Program-made: the position numbers and the translations under genes
Shown here: positions 37,412-46,997 of the stretch, piece by piece
Numbering within the stretch: position 1 is the first letter of the stretch
How the letters are laid out: every line of letters begins with the position of its first letter
The notes under the pieces: model-generated
The model's database searches: none
What the model saw: the letters and a program-made list of their open reading frames with translations, nothing else
Told to the model about the DNA's origin: nothing
DNA from: Parietaria judaica
Lineage: Eukaryota > Streptophyta > Magnoliopsida > Rosales > Urticaceae
Direction: 5' to 3'
Length of the DNA stretch: 64,000 bases
NCBI GenBank assembly: GCA_954871525.1
Contig: OX940869.1
Coordinates: 26,316,001-26,380,000 of the forward strand

Positions 37412-37689
37412 TGCAATAAAAAGACTAAGTTGAATCATAAAAAAATAAAATAAAAAAAATAGTGGGTTCAAAAGGTTGGTGGCAGAGCTCGATCTTGGGG
37501 TTGGTGTAGGAGAGGAAGAATTAACTCTAAAATATGAACCAAAGTCTGAATAACTAATTGGCTACAGTAAAATATATAGATATATTTAAATTTTAATTAC
37601 AGAATATACCGCAAATATTTTTGACCCGGACGAGCCGGTGGTGACGTTAGCCACCCCCAAACATGCCTGGGTCCGCCCCTGCCCTCGAC

Positions 37690-38429
37690 AAAACTACTGC
37701 AAGTGTAAATTGTGCCTTGAATCATTACAAGTTATAATTAAATTTTTGGGTTTTTTTGAGATTTATCAAAACCCGGGGTAAAAAAACCAAACCAACTGTT
37801 TTTGTTTAAAAAATTATCGAAGGTTGATCCGTGATTTACTAAAATCCAAGAGTAATACGGATAAATTGATGACGAACTATTAGTTATTTACCGACAATGG
37901 CAAAAAATCGAGACATATATTTCATAATAATATAATGCTTAATATAATATAAATACCATATATCAGTATTATTTATGGAATGATTATTGAAGTGTAATAT
38001 ATACTTATTTAATGTAAATATTATTATTTATACATTTCGTCGTTACTCTATCTTATTGGCTAGTTCATTGCTTATAACATATTCGTCAATAAACCCGTTG
38101 TATGTTCATAAACCCGTTGTATTTCTAACTATATTAAATTGAAAAAAGTAACATAACTAGGATAGGTGTATTACTAATCAAGGTTTTAAAAACTTCCACT
38201 TGCCCAAATTTTTGACTTGTCCGCATACCTTTCGGCGGTAATAGTTTACCTATTTAAAAAAACAAAAAAAAAACTGAAAATGAAGAAGAAAAAAAGAAAG
38301 AATAAGAAAAGAGAGAAAAAAACAATGAAGAAATCCAGAAAGCGAGGAAGAGAGAGAGAAAAAAAGAAAAAAAAAAAAGAGAAATCGAAAAAGTGAAAAA
38401 TAAGAGAGAAAATTAATATATGTAAATTT
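37690..38429. other. AT-rich spacer with purine tract
   Basis: No gene. From 38260 to 38400 the plus strand is almost all A and G (GAAAGA-type), a polypurine stretch ending about 30 bp before the gypsy element. Confidence 0.6.
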
Positions 38430-39964
38430 TGTTACGGGTATTTCACGTAATTGATTTTTATTAATTAACGAAAGAAAAATTATTTCAATTAATTTTTTCT
38501 TTTATTAATTATAATCAATTTCGCTCAAAATATTCACCGGAAGTCCGTTTTTGAAAAACAAAGGGTCCAGATGATCCAAAAAATATCAAAACATCCAAAA
38601 ACGATATAAAATTTGCGAAAAACGGCCTCGGGAAACACCCGAGGCCTCCGGAGGACCCCGGGACTTTCGAGTGGGCCCCACGGCCCTCAAGGGCCACTGC
38701 CACATGCCGTGTGGGGCCAACAGACCCCAAGGGTCACCTGACACGCGCCAGCGCCGCTGCAGGGCCACCAGGGGTCAAAATTGACCCCGCCACGTGTCGG
38801 CTCCTCATTGGGGGCGAGGAGGTGCCAGCAGCCAAGCGCAGGGCGCCACGCAGGCGCTGACGTCAGCCAGGGCCTCTCCGTGCGTGGCATTGCGTCGCTG
38901 CCACTGTTCCGGCGCGTACGGGCGCGTCGCCGCTCCGATCGGCCTGAAAATTGCGGCGTTGAACCGGCAACGTCCGGGGGACCCAGAAAAACATATAATA
39001 TTACCCCGGGGGCCTCCTGGAGTAATAATTATTCACGTTTTAACCTCAGGACCCTCCTAGAAATAGGAGCTCGATTTTCACTTAATGGTAACTCGTTCTC
39101 ACCCGGGAACTCGCCTAAAACTCTCTCTACCCCCTCTAAAACTCGCCTCCCCTCAAATATCACTCTAAAGTTGAGCGTCGGAGGTGAATCAGGGGGTACC
39201 CTCCCCCCCCCCCCCCCCCCCCCCGGTTCTCCCTGAACTCGGGTGTTGCTTTGTCCAGGTTCTGAGAGCGAGAAATCACACTAGAGCGGAAGCCTTGGGG
39301 AAATTTCCGGTATCGATTACGATCCCCCTGTTTGGACATGTTCTACGTGGTGTTCGTGCTATCCCCTAGTCCATTATCTCGAGCAGATATACCTACTTTG
39401 CGGATAGACCGAAGACCCGTATCAGACCCCACGATACAGGCCGAGGGATTTAAATCTCTGGGAATTATCCGAAGGTCTTAAACACGGAGAAGTTCACATA
39501 GCACGGAACCCCCGGAGAATATTCTGGCACGATCTAAGACCCTCCTTGCCAAGGTTCTAGATCCGTGAGGTGTTCGTTCTATCCGCTAGTCTTATCTCTC
39601 TGGCAGATATACTGACTCCGCGGATAGACCGAGGACCCGGATCTGTCCCCGTGACGCCAGTCAAGGGTCTGGTCCACTAGGGTTCACTGGAAAGGCAACA
39701 CTGCGATCCCCCCTACACAGTGGTCAGAAATCCATTTTTGGTGTCCCGAACCTGTAATCCGGGCTAGGCCAAGTCTTGGCCCTTTAGCGATAGGTAGTGG
39801 AGTTTGTCACGAATTTCTAATCCTGAGTCAGTGGAGGATCCGTTTGACTCGAAAGTCCAGGAGCCCAAGCCCAGGACTCACAAAAGTGAACGAGACGACA
39901 TTGGGCCCGGCCCAACACGAGTATTTGGGCCGCTGAGTGTTTGAAGCAATTTTCTGCATCAACA
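38430..39964 (+). repeat. Gypsy 5' LTR
   Basis: It begins TGTTACGG and ends CATCAACA. It contains a run of 22 C at 39203-39224. The TATA position reads TAGAAATAG (39058-39066), where the 3' LTR has TATAAATAG. Confidence 0.93.
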
Positions 39965-39985
39965 TTTTGGTGCTAGAAGGAGGGG
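39965..39985 (+). other. Probable gypsy primer binding site
   Basis: TTTTGGTGCTAGAAGGAGG follows the LTR end directly. A TGG start near the LTR edge is usual for a PBS. I cannot assign the tRNA with confidence. Confidence 0.5.
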
Positions 39986-39990
39986 GGACA

Positions 39991-40150
39991 CGAAGTCACT
40001 CGAAGTCACTCGAAGACATTCGAAGTCACTCGAAGACATTCAGAGAAACTCGAAGATATTCGAAGACATTCAAACACATTCGAAGTCACTCGAAGATATT
40101 CGAAGACATTCGAACACATTCGAAGTCACTCGAAGATATTCGAACACACT
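39991..40150 (+). repeat. Sixteen 10-bp tandem repeats
   Basis: Units such as CGAAGTCACT, CGAAGACATT and CGAAGATATT follow one another in perfect 10-bp register for 160 bp. They also read as a 10-residue protein repeat rich in SHSK and ED. The array lies between the PBS and gag, in the leader. Confidence 0.95.
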
Positions 40151-40160
40151 CGAAGCCTCG

Positions 40161-41482
40161 ATGTCAGAATCGACAGAAGGCACCTTTCCCCGTCCTACGG
40201 GAAGCATCGCTCTCAACACTCGGGCTCGGGTTAACGCACGCCGAACCCAGGCGCAAAACCGGCCCGAGACGAGTACTCGTCAAGTGCCCGCCGTCAACGA
40301 AGAAAAAGAACGGTTGGCCCGGCTGGAAGATAATGTCTTCCGCCTAGCTGACCTTGTGTCCAAACGCCTCAGCAACGATGACGTCGACCTCGAGGCCATC
40401 GGCGAAGAAAAGAGCCCAGAAGAGGCCCTCGAATTCACACAACGAGGACCACCTGCGACTCAGCCAGCCCGTCGAGACGTTCGGAAGCCGGCCCAATCAC
40501 AGACGACCCGACGATCAACCTTTGAAAGTCTAGGGAGAGACGAAAGTAACGCTGAGAGCGTTAAGGTACGGAAAAACCGTCGTCACCAACAGGCGCCCGT
40601 CCGGGCACGCCCAGAAGATGAGGAGGATCTCCGTCACCGTTTGAATCATTCCCATCATGAGGGGGACTTGCGACGGCACCTCAAGCGATGAAAGGAAAAA
40701 CCGCGCCCTTAGGAGAATCCAGACAGTGCCAAATCAGAAGGGTCCGGGAGTTCCGCACCCCCCGCCATTCACCACATGGCGCGGAGAACCAGCGCAGCCC
40801 CGACACTTGGCCTAGCAGCTTCCCCGCTGGACGACGGATTGAGAAACGAAGTCCAGGCTGTAAGGAGAGAACTAAGAGAACTCGCCGCCGCCAATAGCAC
40901 TGACCCCGCCAAACGAAGTATGGTAGAAGGAATCATCTCCCCACTCGCAAACCACCTACTCGACGAAGACCTCAGCGGGGATCTCCTATTCGCGCTAAAT
41001 CTCATCTACGATGGCACGACCGATCCCACGTACCATCTGGTGCAATACCAGTTTTCCATGCGGGTGAAGAGATGCTCACCCTCCACAATGTGCAGGCATT
41101 CTGCCTCACCCTCGCCGGACCGGCCTTTGAATGGTACCAACGACTCTCCAATGGGTCGATTGAGTCCTTCGAAGAACTGAAGGAACGCTTCATTTCCCGC
41201 TTCGCTAGCTCAATTACGCAGCGGAAGGGAAAGTCGTACCTATGGTCCTTCAAGCAGCGCAAGGAAGAATCCCTCCAGACCTACTTAAAAAGGTTCACGG
41301 AGGAGGCAAATAAAGTCGTTAGCTACACCGACGATGACGCCGTCACCGTAGTAATCGACAACCTCCCAGTGAGCGAATTCACGCGCTCTATTGTCAAGAA
41401 AAGACCTGCTTCCATGGCCGAGCTGATGGCTAGGGCAGCAGAAGACAATGCCGCCGACGAATACTTCGTCAGTCGAAGCTAG
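40161..41482 (+). pseudogene. Gypsy gag, broken
   Basis: An N-terminal part (40161-40691) is rich in charged residues and carries a leucine-spaced segment (ERLARLEDNVFRLADL). After a stop, the retrotransposon gag domain is spread over 40776-41180 and 41072-41482 in different frames. It is recognisable from LAGPAFEWYQRL, FEELKERFISRFA and LKRFTEEANK. A knuckle-like remnant, YYEYHQDHGHLTAEC, follows at about 41715-41760, with Tyr where the family has Cys. Gag would form the cytoplasmic particle. At least two frameshifts and several stops abolish it. Confidence 0.85.
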
Positions 41483-41830
41483 CTCAGCCTAGACGAATGA
41501 AGCCGGAACGGCCAAAAAGGAAATGACGAAGAGCCTCAGAGAAAGAAGCAACACCAGCAATCGAATTCTGAGGGACGACGAAGAGCAGATGGTTTCTGAA
41601 GAGACGCGAACTACACTCCGCTAATCGTGTCGCTAGCGACAATCTTCAGCCTCCACAAAGAAAAGTTCGGACCCCCACGGCCTCTGCCCAAGAGGGCCAA
41701 CAAAGACAGAGGTCGGTACTACGAGTACCACCAGGATCACGGCCACCTAACGGCGGAATGCTGGCAACTAAAGAAACAAATTGAGTAGCTCATCCAAGAC
41801 GGGCAGTTAAGGGAGTTCGTCAAGAAGCTC

Positions 41831-44460
41831 GTGGCGGGAAGCGGGCAGGCCAGCAACCCTTCGCCTCGAGAAGGTGAACAACCCCAAGACGAATACCCAA
41901 AAAAATCCCGCCAAGACGAAGAGCGAACCAAAGGAAAAATGCCCCAGTATCATGTCGTGTCCACTATTCTAGGTGGACCGGAAACTGGGGATTCCAATAA
42001 CAAGCGAAAGAGATACGCCCGAGCCCTGGAAGGCGATGGCGAGGAACACCAGATCAACCTCATGAACCTAACCGGTTCTATGACGGTGCTTCCCAGCCAA
42101 GCCATCACTTTCACGGAAGAAGAGGCTCGGAGAATCTCGCACCCTCACAACGATGCTATCGTGATTGAAACGCTGATCGCCAACAACCAAATAAGGCGAG
42201 TGCTGGTCGACAATGGAAGTTCGGCCGACGTCATCTTCAAGGCTGCCCTAGAACGCATGAGTTTGGGAGGACTCGTCCCGATGCCTATCAAGACTCCGCT
42301 CTACGGATTCAACGGAAAGCCAGTCCTCGCCGAAGGAGCCATCGACCTTCCAACAACATTCGGGTCCGAAGACGGGGCCGTGGTCACCAAAATTATTAGG
42401 TACCTCGTGGTGGACCAACCATCATCTTACAACATCATCATGGGAAGACCGTCTCTCATCAAACTCCAGGCCATCGCCTCCACCTTCCACTTGCTTGTAA
42501 AATTTCCAACTAAGAACGGGATAGGAATCCTAAGGGGAAGCGAGCGGGAATCCAGAACCTACTACGCCCAAAGAACGAGAACCGGGAGAAGCGAGTTGGT
42601 CATCCACACTGTCCAACAGCTAAAGGAAAATTTCACCCCCGATTCCGAGAAGGCATGGATGTTCAGCGAACTCGACTCGAGAGATGAGAAACGCAAACCT
42701 ATGATGGAACCCTCTTCCGATGTGACCCCAGTCACGCTGGATGAAGGAAAGCCAGAGAGGACCGTTTCAATCGGCGCCCAGTTGCCCGTCATGATTAAAA
42801 CGCAACTGGCTGCCTTCCTACGAGAGTTCAAGGACGTCTTCGCCTGGTCACATGCCGACATGCCAGGCATCGACCCCGAAGTCGCCGTCCACAGACTCAA
42901 TATCGAGAAAGGAAAGGCACCCAAAATACAACGACGGTGGGCATTTAATCCCGAGAGATATCAAGCCATCAACGACGAAGTCAACAAACTCATTGCTGCG
43001 GACTTTATCAAAGAAGTCACATTCCCAGAGTGGGTATCTAATGTCGTGATGGTAAAAAAGCCCAACTGCAAATGGCGGATCTGCATAGACTATTCCGACC
43101 TCAACACGGCATGTCCGAAGGATTTTTTTCCTCTCCCGAGGATCGATCAGCCGGTAGACACAACCGCCGGCCACCAGCTCATGAGCACGATGGACGCGTA
43201 TTCGGGATACAACCAGATCCAAATGCATGGGCCCGAACAGATGCACACCACGTTCATCACTGACCGCGGTCTTTACTGTTACAAAGTCATGCCCTTTGGG
43301 CTCAAGAATGCTGGAGCCACATACCAGCGCTTGGTCAACCGGATGTTCGCCCCACTGATTGGGAAAATAATGGAGGTCTATGTCAACGACATGATCGTCG
43401 AAAGCCTCAAAGAACCCGACCACATCAAAGACCTTCGAGAAACCTTCACCCTCCTCAGAAGGTTCCAGATGAAGTTTAACCCCGCCAAGTGCGCGTTCGG
43501 GGTCGAGTCTGGGAAGTTCCTAGGATTCATCGTCAACCGAAGAGGAATCAAAGCAAACCCCCAAAAGATCCGGGCTCTGATCGAAATGAAGAGCCCTCGA
43601 AGAATCAAGGAAGTGCAAATCCTCAACGGACGCATCAACGCCCTAGAACGATTCGTGTCAAAGGCCAGAGACCGGTGTCAGCCTTTCTTCCAAGCCCTCA
43701 AAGGCGCGAAGAATTTCTCTTGGGACGAGAAATGCTATACCGCATTCCAAGAACTGAAAGCCTACCTCGGATCGCCGCCTCTATTGTCAAAGCCGAAAGA
43801 CGAGGAGGCCCTATTCCTCTACCTCTCCATCTCAACCAGGGCCGTCAGCGCGGTCTTGGTTCGAGAAGAGGAAAAGAAGCAGATGCCGGTCTACTACGTC
43901 AGCAAAGCTCTCCTTGACGTCGAGACCCGCTACACGCAGATCAAAAAACTAGCGCTCGCACTGATCACCACCGCGAAGAAACTCCGCCCGTAGGTCCAAG
44001 CTCACCAGATCGTAGTAAGAACAGAACACCCGGTCAGCAAGGCGCTCCTCAATGGTACCTCATTGCGAATGGCGATCTGGTCACAAGAGTTGGGGGAATA
44101 CGGTGTGGAGTACCAGCCCCGAATCGCTATCAAAGCGCAGGCGGTAGCAAACTTCATCGCCGAATTCACGTACGACGCAGAGGTTGAGACCGAGGAAGAG
44201 CTCGACAGGCTGTCCCGAGCGGCCAAGCGAAAATCGAGCCCCGACGGTCCTGTCTAGAGCCTCCACGTTGATGGCGCCTTTAATGCCAACGGCTCAGGGG
44301 CGGGTATCCTGTTTACTAATCCCGAAGGCGGAAAGCTATGCTATGCCATCCGATTCAGATTCAACGCCACAAACAACGAGGCGGAGTACGAGGCTCTACT
44401 AGCCGGACTCCAGATCGCTCAAAACCTCGTAGAAAAAAACTTGCGGATCTAATGTGACTC
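41831..44460 (+). pseudogene. Gypsy protease, RT and two RNase H domains
   Basis: An open frame of 720 codons (41831-43993) has a protease with VLVDNGSSADVIF (Asp codon 42209-42211), RT motifs (MDAYSGYNQI, MPFGLKNAGATYQ) and an RNase H start (VSAVLVREE). The RT catalytic motif reads YVNDM. The first Asp of the usual YVDDM is Asn (codon 43385-43387), which should abolish polymerisation. A TAG (43993) ends the frame. The rest of RNase H follows, then a second RNase H at about 44265-44460 (HVDGAFNANGSGAG, ATNNEAEYEALLAG), interrupted by stops. Two RNase H domains in this order define the Tat lineage. Confidence 0.9.
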
Positions 44461-45345
44461 TCAGCTGATTGTGAAGCAAGTAAAAGGCGAGTACCAGGGG
44501 AAAGAAACTGCCAAATGGGGAATCGACCTGATTGGGAAACTGCCAAAAGCCCTAGGAGGCGTCGAATACGCGATAGTGGCTATCGACTACTTTACTAAAT
44601 GGGTCGAGGCAGAACCGATTGCAAAAATCACCCAGAAGAATACGACGAACTTCATCTGGCGCAACATCATCTACCGACACGGAATCCCTGCCTCATTGAT
44701 AACCGACAATGGGAGACAGTTCGACAACGTCGACCTCCGAGCTTTCTGCCAAGATCTCGGAATCAACAACACCTACTCATTGCCTGTCTACCCCCAAGAA
44801 AACGGCCAAGTCGAGTCAGTCAACAAGGAAATCATGACCATCCTGAAAAGGAAACCCGATGAAAAGAAGGGCAAGTAGGCAGAAGAGCTACCCTCGGTAC
44901 TCTGGGCCTATCGTACTACCACACGCAACACCACTGGTGAAACCCTGTTCGCCCTAACCTACGGAGTCGAGGCAGTCATCCCCGCCGAGATAAGCGTCCC
45001 CTCGCCGCGAGTCGAGTTCTTAGATGAAGAACGCAATGACGAGGTTCTACGACAAGAGCTCGACCTCCTCAAAGAAAAGCGAAATGAGACATACACTAGA
45101 CTGGTCGCCCATAAGTGAATTGTAGAACGCTACTACAACTCTAAAGTCAAGGCGAGATGCTTCTCGGAAGGAAGCCTGTTCTTGAGAAAAGTAGGCCAAA
45201 ACAAACAAGTCCTTGGCCCAACTTAGGAAGGTCCATACCGCATCTCCAAGGTGATCCGAGATGGAACATATCGACTGAAGGAAATGAGGGGTAGCAAAAT
45301 CCCCCGGCCCTAGAACGTCAAACACCTGAAGCAGTATCACCAGTG
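44461..45345 (+). pseudogene. Gypsy integrase, internally deleted
   Basis: The reading passes directly from the end of the second RNase H (DSQLIVKQVKGEYQ) into the integrase core (GIDLIGKLPKA, IVAIDYFTKWVEAEP, ITDNGRQFDN, PVYPQENGQVESVNKE). The HHCC zinc-binding domain that should stand between is missing, so two domains are fused in frame. Downstream, WAYRTTTRNTTGETLF and the C-terminal region (EGPYRISKVI) are crossed by several stops (for example 44876, 45116, 45223). Confidence 0.88.
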
Positions 45346-45349
45346 AGCC

Positions 45350-45645
45350 CGACAGGGCTAGGGGTAAAAAATAAGCTAAAGAGAGCTGAAGATAAGATCC
45401 AACCTAAAGGTAAAAAAAAAGAAGCCAAGTCCGTCACAAAAAAAAACCCAGATGTACCGCCGGCACGGGAATAGCCCCGATGGCCAACATATGTAAAAGA
45501 AGAGCGCCACAAGAAGCGCCAAATGATATATATAAAAAGTCTTTCTTTTTCCGCGAATTGATGCCTCTTAAAGTATCCTCCCAACCTTTATAAGATTACT
45601 TGGAAACTGGGGGGTTGATATAGGGAAAGAAAAGAAAACTTAAAA
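45350..45645. other. Post-integrase spacer
   Basis: A-rich plus strand with short A-runs. No coding signal on either strand that I can support. Confidence 0.5.
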
Positions 45646-45837
45646 AAAAAGACCGAGAAAGGACCGGATCTCGATCCCGCCGACTCAGGCAACAAAAAGA
45701 CCGAGAAAAGCCCGGATCTCGATTCTGCCGAGTCAGGAAACAAAAAGACCGAGACAGGCCCGGATCTCGATTCCGCCGACTCAGGCAACAAAAAGACCGA
45801 GAAAGGCCCATATCTCGATCCCGCCGACTCAGGCAAC
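45646..45837 (+). repeat. Four 48-bp tandem repeats
   Basis: Units start at 45646, 45694, 45742 and 45790, each AAAAAGACCGAGAAAGG... through GACTCAGGCAAC. Spacing is exactly 48 bp, so the frame is kept across units on either strand. Confidence 0.95.
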
Positions 45838-46641
45838 TAAGTCGCCCCGGAAGCGTTGCTCGGCCCAAAACCAAACGCTAGACGACGCGCAACTTGCGAT
45901 AAGTCCGACACCTGTAGCGCATCAGGATGACGCGACCCGGCTCCAAGTACACTAAGTCGCCCCAGAAGCGTTCCTCGGCACGAAACCGAGCGCTTGACGA
46001 TGCGTAACTTGCGGTAAGCCCAAGATCCTGTAGCGCTCAACAAAGCGTGACCTGGCTCCAAGTACACTAAGTCGTCCCGGAAGCGTTTCTCGGCACAGAA
46101 CCGAGCGCTTAACGACGCGCAACTTGTGATAAGTCCGGGACCTGTAGCGCATCAAGATGACGGGACCCGGCTCCAAGTACACTAAGTCGCCCCGGAAGCG
46201 TTTCTCGGCACAAAACTGAGCGCTTGATGACCCGCAACTTACGATAAGCCCAGGATCCTGTAGCGCTCAACAAAGCGTGACCTGGCTCCAAGTACACTAA
46301 GTCTCCCCGGAAGTGTTACTCGGCCCAAAACCGAGCGCTTAACGACGCGCAACTTGCGATAAGTCTGGGACCTGTAGTGCATCAGGATGACGCGACCCGG
46401 CTCCAAGTACACTAAGTCACCCCGGAAGCGTTTCTCGCCACAAAACCGAGCGCTTTCCGATGCATAACTTGCGATAAGCCCAGGATCCTGTAGCGCTCTA
46501 CAAAGCGTGACCTGGCTCCAAGTACACTAAGTCGCCCCGGAATCGTTGCTTGGCCCAAAACCGAACACTTGACGACGCGCAACTTGCGATAAGTCCAGGA
46601 CCCTTAGTGCTCGACACAACGCGACCTAGCCCCAAGTAAAA
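45837..46641 (+). repeat. Seven 115-bp tandem repeats with AB alternation
   Basis: Units start at 45837, 45952, 46067, 46182, 46297, 46412 and 46527, exactly 115 bp apart, each beginning CTAAGTC. Odd units carry a tail of the type GCATCAGGATGACGCGACC; even units carry GCTCAACAAAGCGTGACC. The pattern is therefore ABABABA (the seventh diverged), a 230-bp dimer. Confidence 0.95.
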
Positions 46642-46997
46642 AAAGGTTTAAAAGAAGATCGGGTCTCGAACCACGAAAACACCGGCCAAAAGCTCGAATC
46701 GCTCAAAACATTGCCCGGAGACAGATCTTATCTCAAAGTGATCAAAGAAGAGACGGGCAAAGAGCCAACATACAAACAAAAATTAAAGATCATCGTTCAT
46801 GGTCAACACTACAGTTACAACACAAGTAGCTACTCTTAATGAGCCACGGCAGCTCGTTACAGCGGAACATGACCGCCTATAGAAAAGAGGCGCCTAGAGG
46901 CGGTACAAAAACTTACGCCACACGCGGCAAAACCGGAAGCTACAAACTCTACATAAGAGGAAAACGCATCCACGGTTGTTACAAAAGAAACGGCATG
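46642..46997. other. Spacer between array and antisense gene
   Basis: Unique sequence with no support for a gene. It probably contains the 3' UTR of the antisense gene. Confidence 0.4.

Larger units (their letters stand above)
31989..37681. mobile_element. CAGGGGCGGA MITE hosting two nested insertions
   Basis: The left end is CAGGGGCGGATCCA and the right end, reversed, is CAGGGGCGGACCCA. Flanking octamers are CTCTCGAC (31981-31988) and CCCTCGAC (37682-37689), seven of eight matching. With the insertions at 32333-35068 and 35250-37411 removed, about 795 bp remain (31989-32332, 35069-35249, 37412-37681). It is the same family as 21096-21517. Non-coding. Confidence 0.8.

Noticed and set aside
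39991..40150. CRISPR-like array
   Set aside because: Units are contiguous 10-bp repeats without spacers, in a plant retrotransposon leader.
45837..46641. CRISPR array or rDNA spacer
   Set aside because: Tandem repeats without unique spacers, and no rRNA sequence nearby. It is an element-internal satellite-like array.
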